Counted from the first letter of the stretch, positions 26,841 through 38,273 are shown. The stretch: 64,000 nt of DNA from Amycolatopsis sp. FBCC-B4732 (GCF_023008405.1 NZ_CP095376.1:7482501-7546500); one strand, 5' to 3'. The notes: generated from the sequence alone by a model not told the origin. Numbers and translations are program-made.

Positions 26841-27062
26841 TCACTTGTAGCGGTAGACGATGCGACCACGAGAGAGGTCGTAGGGCGAGAGCTCCACGAC
26901 AACCCTGTCCTCGGGCAGGATGCGGATGTAGTGCTGCCGCATCTTGCCGCTGATGTGTGCCAGGACCTTGTGACCGTTCTCCAACTCGACGCGGAACATC
27001 GCGTTGGGGAGCGGCTCGACTACGCGGCCTTCGACCTCGATGGCCCCGTCTTTCTTCGCCAT
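26841..27062 (-). CDS. infA: Translation initiation factor IF-1
   Basis: IF-1 occupies the A site during initiation. The 73-residue OB-fold protein is almost invariant ([20 protein letters not shown], then [21 protein letters not shown]). ATG 27062 with GGAGG upstream is chosen; the frame is open further but without similarity. It heads the infA-rpmJ-rpsM group after a 263-base promoter region. Confidence 0.98.
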   Translation of the reverse strand: MAKKDGAIEVEGRVVEPLPNAMFRVELENGHKVLAHISGKMRQHYIRILPEDRVVVELSPYDLSRGRIVYRYK

Positions 27063-27231
27063 GTCCTCCGCATTTCCCTGTCGGTATCGTCTGTCGCCAC
27101 ACCTGATCAACTCGAGCACTAGTGCTGGGTCGGGTGTTGCGTGGCACACTGGTGCCCGGCTCCCAAGATCGTGAATTCACGAGCGCGCAGGATCCGGGCG
27201 CGATAAGTGCGCCGACTTGACAGTGTACGCA

Positions 27232-27246
27232 GGTCGTGTCGCGACC
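27232..27246 (-). promoter_or_regulatory. CGACA-loop stem in the infA upstream region
   Basis: On the minus strand GGTCG-CGACA-CGACC forms a 5-bp stem with loop CGACA. The same loop sequence closes the hairpins in the rpsJ and rpsL leaders. A C5/G5 hairpin lies just outside it (27246-27262) and may be the map terminator. A possible minus-strand -10, TACACT, follows at 27222-27227. Confidence 0.35.
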
Positions 27247-27325
27247 CCCAAACCGGGGGTGACCATGCTAAAGGAACGTGCAGGTGGACGTGACCGCGAT
27301 CACCGCTTGTGGGTGAATGCGCAGG

Positions 27326-28102
27326 TCAGGCGTCTTCGGGTGCGGTGAGGACCCAGGGACCGTTCTCGGTGATCGCCACCGTGTGCTCCCAGTGCGCCGC
27401 GCGGGAGCCGTCGGCCGTGACGACCGTCCAGCCGTCGTCCAGCTCGCGGGTCTCCCCGCCGCCGCCGGTCAGCATCGGCTCGATCGCCAGCGCCATGCCG
27501 GGCTTGAGCCGCGGGCCCTTGCCGGGCTTGCCGACGTTCGGCAGGAACGGGTCCATGTGCATCTGGCGGCCGATGCCGTGGCCGCCGTACTCGAGGATCA
27601 TCCCGTACTCGATGCCGTCGTCGCGGCCCGCACGCTCGGCCGCCGTCTGGACGGCGTGGGAGATGTCGGTCAACCGGCCGCCGGCGCTGACCGCCTCGAT
27701 CCCGGCCCACATCGCCGCTTCGGTCGCCGCGGACAGCGCCAGGTCGGCGTCGGAGACGGCGCCGATGGCCAGCGTGACGGCGGAGTCGCCGTGCCAGCCG
27801 TCGAGGATCGCCCCGCAGTCGACGGAGATGATGTCGCCGTCGGCGAGCACCTGGGTCTTCGCCGGGATGCCGTGGACGATCTGGTCGTTCACCGAGGCGC
27901 AGATCGACGCCGGGAAACCGTGGTAACCCTTGAACGACGGCACCGCGCCGGCGTCCCGGATCGTCTGCTCGGCCAGCTCGTCGAGCTCGGCGGTGCTGAC
28001 ACCCGGTTTCGCCGCGGCGCGGACGGCCGCCAGCGTGCGAGCGACGACGAGACCCGCCGCCCGCATCGCCTGGAGCTCGTCCGGGGTCTTGACCTCGATC
28101 AT
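27326..28102 (-). CDS. map: Type I methionine aminopeptidase
   Basis: MAP removes the initiator Met in the cytoplasm. The metal ligands are visible: two Asp ([17 protein letters not shown]), His ([11 protein letters not shown]), Glu (AIEPML) and Glu (HWEHTVAI). ATG 28102 gives the family N-terminus [17 protein letters not shown], 258 residues. The frame is open to GTG 28150, which overlaps the adk stop as GTGA, and a GGAGGG at 28136-28141 would suit a start near 28126, so the exact start is uncertain. It is the third gene of secY-adk-map. Confidence 0.95.
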   Translation of the reverse strand: MIEVKTPDELQAMRAAGLVVARTLAAVRAAAKPGVSTAELDELAEQTIRDAGAVPSFKGYHGFPASICASVNDQIVHGIPAKTQVLADGDIISVDCGAILDGWHGDSAVTLAIGAVSDADLALSAATEAAMWAGIEAVSAGGRLTDISHAVQTAAERAGRDDGIEYGMILEYGGHGIGRQMHMDPFLPNVGKPGKGPRLKPGMALAIEPMLTGGGGETRELDDGWTVVTADGSRAAHWEHTVAITENGPWVLTAPEDA

Positions 28103-28146
28103 GCGCCCGCGGCGGAGCACTTGCAGAACACGCAACCCTCCGAGAT

Positions 28147-28701
28147 TCACGTGCGGTCGCGCAGCGCTTCCAGCACCCGGCCGGAGATCTCCTCGACGCT
28201 GCCGACGCCGTCGACGGTCACGAGGATGTCGGCGTAGTACTCCAGCAGCGGCGCGGTGTCCGACACGTAGATCTGCTGACGGCGGCGGATGACCTCTTCG
28301 GTGTCGTCCGCGCGGCCACGCGACATGAGCCGGCCGACGACGACGTCCTCCGGCACCTGCAGCTGGATCACCGCGTCGAGCGAGACGTCGGTGTCGCCCA
28401 GGATCTCCCCGAGGACCTCGGCCTGCTTGGTGTTGCGGGGGAAGCCGTCGAGCAGGAAGCCGACCTTGGCGTCCGGCTCCGCGAGGCGCTCGCGGACCAT
28501 TTCGTTGGTCACCGAGTCGGGCACGAGCTCGCCCGAGTCCAGGTAGCGCTTCGCTTCCTGGCCGAGCGGGGTCTCCTGGCCGACGTGCGCGCGGAACAGG
28601 TCGCCGGTCGAGATGTGCGGGATCCGCAGCTGCTCGGACAGGGCCACCGCCTGCGTACCCTTACCCGCGCCGGGCGGACCCACGAGAACCAGCCGCGTCA
28701 C
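28147..28701 (-). CDS. adk: Adenylate kinase, short-LID form
   Basis: Adk interconverts ATP, ADP and AMP. The P-loop [10 protein letters not shown] is near residue 8, and the NMP-binding and LID regions follow. At 184 residues, with no Cys4 zinc site in the LID ([16 protein letters not shown]), it is the short actinobacterial form. Its ATG overlaps the secY stop (ATGA). Confidence 0.97.
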   Translation of the reverse strand: MTRLVLVGPPGAGKGTQAVALSEQLRIPHISTGDLFRAHVGQETPLGQEAKRYLDSGELVPDSVTNEMVRERLAEPDAKVGFLLDGFPRNTKQAEVLGEILGDTDVSLDAVIQLQVPEDVVVGRLMSRGRADDTEEVIRRRQQIYVSDTAPLLEYYADILVTVDGVGSVEEISGRVLEALRDRT

Positions 28702-30005
28702 TTCAAGAACCCTTCGTAGTTGCGCTGCATCAGCTGGCTTTCGATCTGCTTCACGGTGTCGAGCCCGACACCGACCATGATCAGCACAGCCGTGCCGCCG
28801 AACGGGAAGTTCTGGTTGTTCCCGCTACCGGTCAACGACAGGAAGAAGTTCGGGAGGATCGCGATGATGCCCAGGTACAGCGAGCCCGGCAGGGTGATCC
28901 GGCCGAGCACGAAGCTCAGGTACTCCGCGGTCGGGCGGCCGGGGCGGATGCCCGGGATGAACCCGCCGAACTTCTTCATCTCTTCCGCACGCTCGTCCAC
29001 GTTGAACGTGATCGTGATGTAGAAGTACGTGAAGAAGATGATGAGCGCGAAGTACAGCGCGATGTGCACCCAGCTGGACTGGTTCACGATGTAGTTCTTG
29101 ATGAACACCTGCCAGCCGGAGTTGGCGTTCTGGTCGCCGACGAGGCGGCTGATCAGGTCCGGCAGGTACAGCAGGGAAGACGCGAAGATGACCGGGATGA
29201 CACCGGCCTGGTTCACCTTGATCGGCAGGTAGGTCGACGTGCCGCCGTACATCCGGCGGCCGATCATGCGCTTGGCGTACTGCACCGGGATCCGGCGCTG
29301 CCCCTGCTCGACGAAGATGACGCTGGCGATGATGATCAGGCCGAAGACGCAGACGACCGCCAGGCCGACCCCACCCGCGTTGCTGAGGATGTTGCCGCCC
29401 TCGACCGGGATGCGCGCCGCGATGTTCAGGAAGATCAGGACGGACATGCCGTTGCCGATGCCGCGCTCGGTGATCAGCTCGCCCAGCCACATCATCACGG
29501 CGGTGCCCGCGGTCATCGTGACGACGATCAGGGTCAGCGAGTAGATGCTGTTGTCCGGGATGATCGGCGAGGCGCAGTCGGGGAAGAGCTGCTTGCGGTC
29601 CGCGAGCGCGACCACACCGGTGGCCTGCAGGATCGCCAGCGCGATCGTCAGGTACCGGGTGTACTGGGTCAGCTTGCCCTGGCCGGACTGGCCTTCCTTC
29701 TTCAGCTCCTCGAACCGCGGGATGACCACGGTCAGCAGCTGGATGATGATGCTCGCCGTGATGTACGGCATGATGCCGGTCGAGAAGAGCGACAGCTGCA
29801 GCAGCGCACCGCCGCTGAACAGGTTCAGCAGCTGGTAGACGCCTTCCTGCTGCGCCTGGGAACTACAGGCCTGGACGGCTCCGTACGAGATCCCGGGTGC
29901 CGGAATGGTCGCACCGATTCGGTAGACCGCGACGATGGCTAGCGTGAACAGGATCTTCTTGCGTAGATCCGGCGTCGCGAGAGCCGAGCGGAAGGCGCTG
30001 AACAC
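28698..30005 (-). CDS. secY: Preprotein translocase subunit SecY
   Basis: SecY is the channel of the Sec translocon. The 435-residue product has ten hydrophobic segments, the N-terminal [20 protein letters not shown], and the cytoplasmic loop [19 protein letters not shown] 30005 is chosen because AGGAGGT lies 8 bases upstream; an open frame continues 40 codons beyond it without similarity. It starts the secY-adk-map unit. Confidence 0.97.
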   Translation of the reverse strand: MFSAFRSALATPDLRKKILFTLAIVAVYRIGATIPAPGISYGAVQACSSQAQQEGVYQLLNLFSGGALLQLSLFSTGIMPYITASIIIQLLTVVIPRFEELKKEGQSGQGKLTQYTRYLTIALAILQATGVVALADRKQLFPDCASPIIPDNSIYSLTLIVVTMTAGTAVMMWLGELITERGIGNGMSVLIFLNIAARIPVEGGNILSNAGGVGLAVVCVFGLIIIASVIFVEQGQRRIPVQYAKRMIGRRMYGGTSTYLPIKVNQAGVIPVIFASSLLYLPDLISRLVGDQNANSGWQVFIKNYIVNQSSWVHIALYFALIIFFTYFYITITFNVDERAEEMKKFGGFIPGIRPGRPTAEYLSFVLGRITLPGSLYLGIIAILPNFFLSLTGSGNNQNFPFGGTAVLIMVGVGLDTVKQIESQLMQRNYEGFLK

Positions 30006-30458
30006 GCGGGGGACCTCCTCGGCGTCGTCGGCCGTCCTCAACCGACGATCGGCTTGGCCGGCACGGTGGCCGGCGGGAACACACAGCACTACTGGCACGC
30101 AAGCCAGGAACGCTTCGGGGCACACTCGTCCCGAAGCGTGTCGCCGACTCTAACAGCTTCACAGGGCGTGTCCGCAGTCCGTGTGCGTTTTCCGTACCAA
30201 GGTTGCTCCGGCGGGTTGATCCACATCGTCGTCTTGGCGGTATTCCTTGACAGATTGTGGATCAAGCGCTTAATGCCTGGTGCCCGGGATTGCGGCTTCC
30301 ACCTGCGGGACGGCTGCCGGGCGGGTACCCGTCGCGGGGATTCGGAGGTGTTCCCGCACCGGCGCGGGCCGAGGGGCGCCGTAGCCCGTTCGATGATCGT
30401 CGGCGGGGCCGGTCCGGCGAGCACCGTCGGTCAGCGTTCGCCCCTGGCGCAAGCGTGA
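30006..30458. other. secY upstream intergenic region
   Basis: There is no supportable gene. The stretch 30180-30280 is clearly more AT-rich than its surroundings. It holds the inverted repeat TTGATCCACA (30216-30225) and TGTGGATCAA (30256-30265), and a -10-like TAGAGT on the minus strand at 30147-30152 with GGCGACACG just after it. Confidence 0.6.
30216..30265. promoter_or_regulatory. Inverted repeat upstream of secY
   Basis: TTGATCCACA and TGTGGATCAA are perfect 10-base inverted arms separated by 30 bases, in an AT-rich patch about 210 bases before secY. They could be a protein-binding operator or overlap a promoter; TTGACA occurs inside at 30247-30252. Confidence 0.4.
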
Positions 30459-31385
30459 TCAGCCGGGCTGCCCTGGCTGTTCCGGCTCTTCGGGTGGCAG
30501 GACGGTGATCGCGACTCCGCTCGGCGGTGTCGGGGTGTCGGCGTAGGCGACGGCCGGGTCGGCCCAGTCGCGGTTCCGGTGGGGCAGGTGGGCGACGACC
30601 GCGGCGGCGACGGCCACGGCGGCGGCCAGGATCAGCAGCCACATCCCGGTCGTGGTGACGACCTCGAGGTCGACGTCGCCGACCAGGGCGCTCAGCTCGA
30701 ACCGGTTCATCCCGACGGTGGTGACCACGCCGGCGGTGAAGACGGCGGCCGCCCCGATGAGCAACCGGCCGCGCCCGGTCCGGGAGAAGGCCACGAAGGC
30801 GGCCGCGAACAGCAGGACGGCGGCGAGGACGAGCGGCACCCCGAGCGGCGCGCCGGCCCGGTCGGTGGCGTCCTGGCCGGGGATTTCGACGCTGGTGCCC
30901 CAGGCGGTCTGGGTGATGACCAGGCGGGTTTCGAAGGAACGCTGGCGGACGCTGAGGTGCTCCTGCACGCGGAAGAGCGGCAGCAGGGTGCCGGCGACGG
31001 TCAGGAGGGCCGCGAGGAGGGAGAGGGCGGCCGGGAGGAAACGCACAACCCCGGCGGCGGGGGCCGGCGCGGGAGCCTCGCCGGGCTGGGCCGGCTCCGG
31101 CTCGGCCGGCTGAAGCGGCAGGCCGGGCAGCTGCGCGACGGGGAACGGCGCCGGCAGCGAAGGCTGCGGGTGCGACGCATCGGCCGGGAAGACCGAGGGC
31201 GCGGGCGGCCGCGGCGGCTCCACCGGGAAGTCCCACGGCGCCGGCGGCGAAGGCCGTGCCGGCTCCCCCGCCTGCGCACCCGCGCCCGGCTCGAGACCGG
31301 CCGGCCTCGGGGCCTCGACCGGGAAGCTCAACGGCGACTCGGCCGGGTCAGCCGGGTCGAGCGGGTCCTGCGGTGATCTGTCCAC
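30459..31385 (-). CDS. Proline-rich polytopic membrane protein, unknown function
   Basis: The product has about 308 residues. Residues 1-110 are disordered and rich in Pro, Ala and Glu, with a repeated FPVE-type motif. Four hydrophobic helices follow (near 120-140, 185-205, 210-230 and 250-275), with a polar loop between the first two. GTG 31385 is chosen; TTG 31421 is in frame. It lies just after the rplO terminator and on the same strand. I do not recognise a family. Confidence 0.6.
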   Translation of the reverse strand: MDRSPQDPLDPADPAESPLSFPVEAPRPAGLEPGAGAQAGEPARPSPPAPWDFPVEPPRPPAPSVFPADASHPQPSLPAPFPVAQLPGLPLQPAEPEPAQPGEAPAPAPAAGVVRFLPAALSLLAALLTVAGTLLPLFRVQEHLSVRQRSFETRLVITQTAWGTSVEIPGQDATDRAGAPLGVPLVLAAVLLFAAAFVAFSRTGRGRLLIGAAAVFTAGVVTTVGMNRFELSALVGDVDLEVVTTTGMWLLILAAAVAVAAAVVAHLPHRNRDWADPAVAYADTPTPPSGVAITVLPPEEPEQPGQPG

Positions 31386-31435
31386 TCCCCGATCCTGGCG
31401 TCCGGATCCGCCTCCCGGCAAGGAACCCGGGTACG

Positions 31436-31471
31436 CCGAAGGCCCGCCTGGCGAGCCAGACGGGCCTTCGG
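31436..31471 (-). terminator. Strong terminator after rplO
   Basis: CCGAAGGCCCG...CTGGC and CCAG...CGGGCCTTCGG pair over 16 bp around GAG, 14 bases after the rplO stop. It should end the long S10-spc transcript. Confidence 0.85.
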
Positions 31472-31484
31472 AGAGCGGAACAGC

Positions 31485-31931
31485 TCAGTTGGTGGTGGCC
31501 GAACCGCCGGCCGCCTCGAGCTTCTCCTTGGCGGAGCCGGAGAAGGCGTCCGCCGTGATGTCCAGCTTGACGCCGTTGAGGTCGCCGTTGCCGAGGACCT
31601 TCACCAGCTTGCCCTTGCGGACCAGGCCGCCCTGCACGAGCTCCTCGGCGCCGATCTTGCCGCCGTCCGGGAAGACACGGGCGATGTCGCCCACGTTCAC
31701 CGGCTGGTACTCGGTGCGGAAACGGTTCTTGAACCCACGCAGCTTCGGGAGCCGCATGTGGATGGGCATCTGCCCACCCTCGAACCCGGCGGGCACGTTC
31801 TTCCGGGCCTTGGTGCCCTTCGTACCGCGACCGGCCGTCTTGCCCTTCGAACCTTCACCACGACCCACGCGCATCTTCTCGCGCTTGGCGCCCGGAGCCG
31901 GACGCAGGTGGTGGATCTTGATGGCCGTCAT
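31485..31931 (-). CDS. rplO: 50S ribosomal protein L15
   Basis: L15 is a late assembly protein of the 50S subunit. The 148-residue product has the Gly/Lys-rich N-terminal arm ([19 protein letters not shown]) and the signature [11 protein letters not shown]. Its ATG overlaps the rpmD stop as ATGA. It is the last ribosomal gene of the S10-spc run. Confidence 0.97.
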   Translation of the reverse strand: MTAIKIHHLRPAPGAKREKMRVGRGEGSKGKTAGRGTKGTKARKNVPAGFEGGQMPIHMRLPKLRGFKNRFRTEYQPVNVGDIARVFPDGGKIGAEELVQGGLVRKGKLVKVLGNGDLNGVKLDITADAFSGSAKEKLEAAGGSATTN

Positions 31932-32113
31932 GCCTTGACCTCCTCGACCTCCACCAGGTGGCGGACGGTGTGGATCAGGCCGCGCACCTGGGGGGTGTCT
32001 TCACGCACGACGCTCTGGCGGATCTTGCGCAGCCCGAGGGTGCGCAGCGACTCGCGGTGAGCGTGCTTCGTGCCGATCTTGCTCTTGACCTGCGTGACCT
32101 TGAGCTCAGCCAT
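31928..32113 (-). CDS. rpmD: 50S ribosomal protein L30
   Basis: The 61-residue product shows [20 protein letters not shown] and [13 protein letters not shown], the L30 pattern. ATG 32113 lies one base after the rpsE stop, and its own stop overlaps rplO. Confidence 0.96.
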   Translation of the reverse strand: MAELKVTQVKSKIGTKHAHRESLRTLGLRKIRQSVVREDTPQVRGLIHTVRHLVEVEEVKA

Positions 32114-32114
32114 G

Positions 32115-32762
32115 TCAGACCCCCTGGCCCGCACGCTGGCGCAGCATCCGGGCCGGCGCGACGTCCTCGAGCGGGAGACCGCGGCGGGCCGCGACCTCTT
32201 CGGGACGCTGCAGACCCTTCAGGGCCGCCACGGTCGCGTGCACGATGTTGATCGCGTTGTCGGAGCCGAGCGACTTCGACAGCACGTCGTGGACGCCCGC
32301 GCACTCCAGCACCGCGCGCACCGGGCCACCGGCGATGACGCCGGTACCGGCGGACGCCGGGCGGAGCAGCACGACACCGGCGGCTTCCTCGCCCGTGATC
32401 GGGTGGGGAATGGTGCCGCCGACGCGCGGGACGCGGAAGAAGTTCTTCTTCGCTTCTTCGACGCCCTTGGCGATCGCCGCGGGAACTTCCTTGGCCTTGC
32501 CGTAGCCGACGCCGACCTGACCGTCACCGTCACCGACGACGACGAGGGCGGTGAAGCTGAAGCGACGACCACCCTTGACGACCTTGGCGACGCGGTTGAT
32601 CGTCACGACCTTCTCGAGGTGCGGGGTCTTGTCCTGGCCGGCCCCGCCACGGCCGCTGTCGCGCCGGTCCCGGCCGCCACCGCGACGGTCATTGCGGTCG
32701 TTGCCGCCCTGCCCGCCGGGTCCGCCCTGTCCGCCGCCGAATTGCCGTGTACGTCCCGGCAT
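32115..32762 (-). CDS. rpsE: 30S ribosomal protein S5, with Arg/Gly-rich N-terminus
   Basis: S5 helps fidelity and the mRNA helicase activity of the 30S subunit. The core begins near residue 48 ([20 protein letters not shown]) and includes [15 protein letters not shown]. The first 45 residues are Arg/Gly/Asp-rich ([17 protein letters not shown]), an added disordered tail. rpmD follows after one base. Confidence 0.96.
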   Translation of the reverse strand: MPGRTRQFGGGQGGPGGQGGNDRNDRRGGGRDRRDSGRGGAGQDKTPHLEKVVTINRVAKVVKGGRRFSFTALVVVGDGDGQVGVGYGKAKEVPAAIAKGVEEAKKNFFRVPRVGGTIPHPITGEEAAGVVLLRPASAGTGVIAGGPVRAVLECAGVHDVLSKSLGSDNAINIVHATVAALKGLQRPEEVAARRGLPLEDVAPARMLRQRAGQGV

Positions 32763-32796
32763 CAGGCTTTCCTTCCGTTAACAAGCTTCTGCATCG

Positions 32797-33195
32797 TCAG
32801 AACTCCAACCCCGCCTCGCGGGCGGCGTCGGCGAGCGCGGCGATGCGGCCGTGGTAGGCGTTGCCCCCACGGTCGAACACCACGGCCGAGATCCCGGCGT
32901 TCTTGGCGCGCTCGGCGACGAGGGCCCCGACCTTGGCGGCCTTGGCCTTCTTGTCACCGTCGAACGCACGCAGGTCCGCCTCGAGGGTGGACGCCGACGC
33001 CAGCGTGTGGCCGGCCAGGTCGTCGATCACCTGCACGGCGATGTGCCGCGAGGACCGCTTGACGACCAGGCGCGGGCGCTGCTCGGTGCCCGAAACCTTC
33101 TTGCGGAGCCGGAAGTGCCGACGGGCCTTCGCGACGCGGCGCCGGGTCGAGACGTCCGTGCCGACCGGCTTGCGCTTCGTAGTCGTGTCGCTCAT
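32797..33195 (-). CDS. rplR: 50S ribosomal protein L18
   Basis: L18 binds 5S rRNA. The 132-residue product has [21 protein letters not shown] and the end [23 protein letters not shown] 33195 is used; GTG 33201 overlaps the rplF stop as GTGA and is an equal candidate. Confidence 0.96.
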   Translation of the reverse strand: MSDTTTKRKPVGTDVSTRRRVAKARRHFRLRKKVSGTEQRPRLVVKRSSRHIAVQVIDDLAGHTLASASTLEADLRAFDGDKKAKAAKVGALVAERAKNAGISAVVFDRGGNAYHGRIAALADAAREAGLEF

Positions 33196-33197
33196 GA

Positions 33198-33737
33198 TCA
33201 CTTACCCGTCTTTCCGACCTTGCGGCGGATCTTCTCACCCTCGTACCGCAGGCCCTTGCCCTTGTACGGGTCCGGGCGCCGCAGCTTGCGGATGACGGCC
33301 GAGATCTGGCCGACCTTCTGCTTGTCGATGCCGGAGACCGAGAACCGGGTCGGGGTCTCCACCTTGAAGGTGATGCCCTCGGGGGCCTCGATCTTCACCG
33401 GGTGCGAGTAGCCGAGGGCGAACTCGAGGTCCGAACCCTTCGCCTGCACGCGGTAACCCACGCCGTGGATTTCCATCTTCTTCTCGTAGCCGGCGGTGAC
33501 GCCGACGACGAGGTTGTTCACCAGCGTGCGGGTGAGCCCGTGGAGCGCCTTGGAGGTGCGCTCGTCGTCCGGGCGCTTCACCAGCAGCGTGCCGTCTTCG
33601 TCGCGCTCGACGGTGATCGGCTCGGCGATGGTGTGCTCAAGGGTGCCCTTGGGCCCCTTGACCTTGATCTGCTGACCGTCGATGGTCACCTCGACCCCGG
33701 AAGGGACGGCGACCGGCAGCTTTCCGATGCGTGACAT
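33198..33737 (-). CDS. rplF: 50S ribosomal protein L6
   Basis: L6 lies near the factor-binding site. The 179-residue product starts [12 protein letters not shown] and has the C-terminal [19 protein letters not shown] 33737 follows GGGAAGGGG-type bases. The frame is open upstream but without similarity. Confidence 0.97.
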   Translation of the reverse strand: MSRIGKLPVAVPSGVEVTIDGQQIKVKGPKGTLEHTIAEPITVERDEDGTLLVKRPDDERTSKALHGLTRTLVNNLVVGVTAGYEKKMEIHGVGYRVQAKGSDLEFALGYSHPVKIEAPEGITFKVETPTRFSVSGIDKQKVGQISAVIRKLRRPDPYKGKGLRYEGEKIRRKVGKTGK

Positions 33738-33753
33738 GCCTGTACCCCTTCCC

Positions 33754-34152
33754 TTACCAGACGTAGGCGAGGACTTCGCCGCCCACGCTGTTTCGCTTGG
33801 CCTGACGGTCCGTCTGCAGGCCACCGGACGTCGAGATGATCGCGATGCCCAGGCCGCCGAGCACGGACGGCAGTTCGGTCGATTTGGCGTAGATCCGCAG
33901 ACCGGGCTTGGAGACGCGCCGGAGGCCGGCGATGCTCCGCTCACGGTTGGGGCCGTACTTGAGCTCGACGACGAGGTTCTTGTGCTTCTCGCCCGGCTCG
34001 TCGTGGTAACCCGCGATGTAACCCTCGCGCTTGAGGATCTCGGCGATGTTCGCCTTGAGCTTCGAGTGCGGGAGCTTGACCTCGTCGTGGTACGCCGAGT
34101 TCGCGTTACGCAGACGCGTCAAGAAGTCTGCGATGGGGTCGGTCATCGTCAT
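33754..34152 (-). CDS. rpsH: 30S ribosomal protein S8
   Basis: S8 binds the central domain of 16S rRNA and in many bacteria represses the spc operon. The 132-residue product has [15 protein letters not shown] and [27 protein letters not shown] second ATG at 34146 is in frame. A 9-bp hairpin (34187-34207) lies in the 90-base gap before it. Confidence 0.97.
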   Translation of the reverse strand: MTMTDPIADFLTRLRNANSAYHDEVKLPHSKLKANIAEILKREGYIAGYHDEPGEKHKNLVVELKYGPNRERSIAGLRRVSKPGLRIYAKSTELPSVLGGLGIAIISTSGGLQTDRQAKRNSVGGEVLAYVW

Positions 34153-34186
34153 GGTGACCTGTCAACCTTTCTCGCCCTGGTTCCCC

Positions 34187-34207
34187 GCCGCCCGGTATCC
34201 GGGCGGC
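34187..34207 (-). promoter_or_regulatory. Hairpin in the rpsN-rpsH gap
   Basis: GCCGCCCGG and CCGGGCGGC form a perfect 9-bp stem with loop TAT, upstream of rpsH. An A7 run on the plus strand (T7 in the mRNA sense) lies just after the rpsN stop. S8 is the usual regulator of this operon, so a binding site is possible but not shown. Confidence 0.4.
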
Positions 34208-34242
34208 AGGGCCTGTGGCGAAGTGGGAGTTAAAAAAAGCTC

Positions 34243-34428
34243 TTACCAGCTGGACTTGCGGACGCCGGGCAGCTCGCCCGCGTGCGCCATCTCGCGAAGG
34301 CAGATCCGGCAGAGCCCGAACTTGCGGAACACGGCGTGCGGGCGGCCGCACCGCTGGCAGCGGGTGTAGGCGCGCACGGCGAACTTCGGCTTCTTCGCGG
34401 CCTTGTGAACCAGTGCTTTCTTGGCCAT
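34243..34428 (-). CDS. rpsN: 30S ribosomal protein S14, zinc form (type Z)
   Basis: The 61-residue product has CQRC and CRIC pairs forming the zinc site, with the short type Z length. It lies 4 bases after rplE in the usual spc order. Confidence 0.97.
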   Translation of the reverse strand: MAKKALVHKAAKKPKFAVRAYTRCQRCGRPHAVFRKFGLCRICLREMAHAGELPGVRKSSW

Positions 34429-34432
34429 CGGC

Positions 34433-34996
34433 TCAGTTCTCCTTGAACGGGAAGCCGAGCTTGCGCAGCAGCGCCCGGCCCTCGTCGTCGTTCGTGGCGG
34501 TCGTGACGACGGTGACGTCCATGCCGCGCGGGCGGTCGATGGAGTCGGGGTCGATCTCGTGGAACATCGACTGCTCGTTGAGACCGAACGTGTAGTTGCC
34601 GTGGCCGTCGAACTGCTTCGGCGAAAGCCCGCGGAAGTCGCGGATACGCGGCAGCGCGATGGTCAGCAGCCGGTCGAGGAACTCCCACATCCGGTCGCCG
34701 CGCAGCGTGACGCGCGCGCCGATCGGCTGGCCCTCGCGCAGCTTGAACTGCGCGATGGACTTGCGGGCCTTCCGGACCTCGGGCTTCTGACCGGTGATCA
34801 GGGCGAGGTCCTTGACCGCGCCCTCGATCAGCTTGCTGTCACGGGCGGCGTCGCCGACACCCATGTTCACGACGACCTTCACGACGCCCGGGATCTGGTG
34901 GACGTTGGCGAAGGAGAACTCCGCCTGCAGCTGGCCCTTGATCTCTTCGCGGTAGCGCACCTTGAGGCGCGGCGCGACCTTCTCTGCGGTGGTCAT
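34433..34996 (-). CDS. rplE: 50S ribosomal protein L5
   Basis: L5 binds 5S rRNA and bridges to the 30S head. The 187-residue product has [32 protein letters not shown] and the end [15 protein letters not shown]. The ATG shares its A with the rplX TGA (TGATG). Confidence 0.97.
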   Translation of the reverse strand: MTTAEKVAPRLKVRYREEIKGQLQAEFSFANVHQIPGVVKVVVNMGVGDAARDSKLIEGAVKDLALITGQKPEVRKARKSIAQFKLREGQPIGARVTLRGDRMWEFLDRLLTIALPRIRDFRGLSPKQFDGHGNYTFGLNEQSMFHEIDPDSIDRPRGMDVTVVTTATNDDEGRALLRKLGFPFKEN

Positions 34997-35310
34997 CAGA
35001 TGTCCTTACCGTTCCGGCGCGAGATCCGGACCTTCTTGCCGTCCTCGCCGATGCGGTAACCCACCCGTGACGGCTTGCCGTCCGAGTCGACGACCATCAC
35101 GTTCGAGACGTGGATGGGCGCCTCCTGCGTGACGATGCCGCCGGACTGCGCGCCGCGCTGGGTCTGGCTGATCCGCGTGTGCTTCTTGATCCGGTTCACG
35201 CCCTCGACCAGCACGCGGTCGCGCTCGGGGTAGGCCTGGATGACCTTGCCCTTGGCGCCCTTGTCCTTGCCGGCGATGACGACGACCGTGTCGCCCTTCT
35301 TCACCTTCAT
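34996..35310 (-). CDS. rplX: 50S ribosomal protein L24
   Basis: L24 initiates 50S assembly. The 104-residue product has the KOW motif [22 protein letters not shown] 35310 shares one base with the rplN stop (TGATG); GTG 35313 would add one residue. Confidence 0.97.
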   Translation of the reverse strand: MKVKKGDTVVVIAGKDKGAKGKVIQAYPERDRVLVEGVNRIKKHTRISQTQRGAQSGGIVTQEAPIHVSNVMVVDSDGKPSRVGYRIGEDGKKVRISRRNGKDI

Positions 35311-35678
35311 CACAGCACCTCCGGCGCGAGCGAAATGATCTTCATGAACTTTCGGTCGCGCAGCTCGCGGCCCACCGGGCCGAAGATGCGGGTGCCGCGG
35401 GGCTCGTTGTCGTTCTTGATGAGCACGGCGGCGTTCTCGTCGAACCGGATGTAGGAACCGTCCGGACGACGACGCTCCTTGACCGTGCGGACGATGACGG
35501 CCTTGACGACGTCGCCCTTCTTCACCCCGGCGGCCGGGATGGCGTCCTTCACGGTGGCGACGATGATGTCGCCGATGCCGGCGTAGCGCCGCCCGGAACC
35601 ACCGAGAACGCGGATGCAGAGGATTTCCTTCGCACCCGTGTTGTCGGCTACCCGAAGCCGCGACTCCTGCTGGATCAC
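35310..35678 (-). CDS. rplN: 50S ribosomal protein L14
   Basis: The 122-residue product has [19 protein letters not shown] and the signature [21 protein letters not shown] 78-base gap separates it from rpsQ, the largest in this stretch of the operon apart from rpsN-rpsH. Confidence 0.97.
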   Translation of the reverse strand: MIQQESRLRVADNTGAKEILCIRVLGGSGRRYAGIGDIIVATVKDAIPAAGVKKGDVVKAVIVRTVKERRRPDGSYIRFDENAAVLIKNDNEPRGTRIFGPVGRELRDRKFMKIISLAPEVL

Positions 35679-35756
35679 GTCAACTCCTGTATGTCGCGCC
35701 GGTTCTCGCCCGACGAGCGAGCCTTGCGGAACTAAGAACTCTCGAAAGAGCCCTGC

Positions 35757-36035
35757 TTACTTGGCCTTCTCCACGATCTGCACGAGGCGCCACCGCTTCG
35801 AAGCCGACAGCGGGCGGGTCTCCATCAGGGTGACCCGGTCGCCCACGCCCGCCTCGTTGTTCTCGTCGTGCACCTTCACCTTGGAGGTGGAGCGGACGAC
35901 CTTCGAGTAACGGGGGTGCTTCTTGCGGTCCTCGAGCTCGACCACGATCGTCTTGTTCATCTTGTCCGAGACGACGTAGCCCTCGCGGACCTTGCGGTCG
36001 TTCCGGGCCGGCGTCTCGGTGGTGGGCTCGCTCAT
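35757..36035 (-). CDS. rpsQ: 30S ribosomal protein S17
   Basis: The 92-residue OB-fold protein has [19 protein letters not shown] and [20 protein letters not shown]. The ATG overlaps the rpmC stop by 4 bases. The first 15 residues are a short Thr/Glu-rich extension. Confidence 0.96.
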   Translation of the reverse strand: MSEPTTETPARNDRKVREGYVVSDKMNKTIVVELEDRKKHPRYSKVVRSTSKVKVHDENNEAGVGDRVTLMETRPLSASKRWRLVQIVEKAK

Positions 36036-36277
36036 GCGGCACCTTCACTCTCGGCGTCGGGGGCAACGGACAGGCCGAGTTCGCGCTCGCGCATGACCGT
36101 GTAGATCCGCGCGATGTCCGTGCGGACGGTGCGCAGACGGCGGTTGTTGTCGAGCTGCCCGGTCGCCATCTGGAAGCGGAGGTTGAAGAGCTCCTCCTTG
36201 TATTCCTTCAGACGCAGGACGAGCTCTTCCGCGGTGAGCTCACGCAGCTCCGATGCCAGAGCACCAGCGTTCGCCAT
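36032..36277 (-). CDS. rpmC: 50S ribosomal protein L29
   Basis: The 81-residue helical hairpin has the signature [26 protein letters not shown] and [18 protein letters not shown]29 lies at the tunnel exit, a docking site for trigger factor and SRP. TGATG overlap with rplP. Confidence 0.96.
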   Translation of the reverse strand: MANAGALASELRELTAEELVLRLKEYKEELFNLRFQMATGQLDNNRRLRTVRTDIARIYTVMRERELGLSVAPDAESEGAA

Positions 36278-36696
36278 CAGAACTCACCACCTTCACGGGT
36301 CACGATGCGGCACTTCATGGGCAGCTTGTGGATCGCGCGGCGGAGCGCCTCACGGGCGGTCTCCTCGTTCGGGAACGAGATCTCGAACATCACGCGGCCC
36401 GGCTTCACGTTGGCGATCCACCACTCGGGCGAACCCTTACCGGAACCCATGCGGGTCTCGGCCGGCTTCTTCGTCAGCGGGCGGTCCGGGTAGATGGTCG
36501 TCCACACCTTGCCACCACGCTTGATGTGACGGGTCATGGCGATACGAGCGGACTCGATCTGCCGGTTCGTCACGTAGCTGTGCTCAAGCGCCTGGATGCC
36601 GTACTCGCCGAAGCTGACCTTCGTGCCACCCTTGGCGGCGCCGTGGCGCTTCGGGGAGTGCTGCTTCCGGTGCTTGACCCTGCGCGGGATGAGCAC
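36277..36696 (-). CDS. rplP: 50S ribosomal protein L16
   Basis: L16 orders the A-site tRNA arm. The 139-residue product has [20 protein letters not shown] and [23 protein letters not shown] start 3 bases after rpsC. Confidence 0.97.
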   Translation of the reverse strand: MLIPRRVKHRKQHSPKRHGAAKGGTKVSFGEYGIQALEHSYVTNRQIESARIAMTRHIKRGGKVWTTIYPDRPLTKKPAETRMGSGKGSPEWWIANVKPGRVMFEISFPNEETAREALRRAIHKLPMKCRIVTREGGEF

Positions 36697-36699
36697 GTC

Positions 36700-37526
<827 letters not shown>

Positions 37527-37527
<1 letters not shown>

Positions 37528-37943
37528 TACCGGCCACCTGCCTTCTTCTTGCTCTGCGCCTTCTGCGTGACGGCCGGACGCGACTCCACCTCGACGGTGA
37601 TGTGGCTGGTCCGCTTGCGGATCCGGTACGCACGGCCCTGGGCCCGCGGCCGGATGCGCTTGAGGGTCGGGCCCTCGTCGGCGTACGCGTTCTTGACCCA
37701 GAGGGTGTCCGGGTCCAGCTGAAGGTTGTTCTCGGCGTTGGCCACGGCGCTGGCGAGCACCTTCGCGACCGGCTCGCTGGCCGCCTGCGGGGCGAACCGG
37801 AGCACGGCCAAGGCGTCGGCGGCGCTACGTCCCTTGATGAGCTCGATCACCCGGCGCACCTTGGTCGGCGAGTCCCGGACGAAGCGAGCCCGCGCGTAAG
37901 CCGTAGGCAGGGCCTCGACCGTCGCGTCGTTCTGGGCGTTCAT
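37527..37943 (-). CDS. rplV: 50S ribosomal protein L22
   Basis: L22 lines the exit tunnel and affects macrolide action. The 138-residue product has [20 protein letters not shown] and the beta-hairpin [20 protein letters not shown], without the known tunnel-loop insertions. The C-terminus is basic. Confidence 0.97.
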
Positions 37944-37974
37944 CGCTACTTCCCTTGTCTGGTTTCGTGCCCGC

Positions 37975-38256
37975 TCAGCGGCGGCGCGACTTGCGGTCGT
38001 CCTTGATGTGGCCCTTGAAGGTCCGCGTCGGGGCGAACTCGCCCAGCTTGTGACCCACCATGGCCTCGGTGACGAACACCGGGACGTGCTTGCGGCCGTC
38101 GTGCACGGCGATCGTGTGCCCCAGGAAGTCCGGGATGATCGTCGAGCGGCGCGACCAGGTCTTGATGACCGTCTTCTTGCCCGATTCGTTCAGCGCGTCC
38201 ACCTTCTTGAGCAGGTGGTCGTCCACGAACGGGCCCTTCTTAAGGCTGCGTGGCAT
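37975..38256 (-). CDS. rpsS: 30S ribosomal protein S19
   Basis: The 93-residue product has [41 protein letters not shown] and the end [21 protein letters not shown]19 works with S13 in the 30S head. 31 bases to rplV. Confidence 0.97.
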   Translation of the reverse strand: MPRSLKKGPFVDDHLLKKVDALNESGKKTVIKTWSRRSTIIPDFLGHTIAVHDGRKHVPVFVTEAMVGHKLGEFAPTRTFKGHIKDDRKSRRR

Positions 38257-38273
38257 TGCTTCTACCTCCCTGC

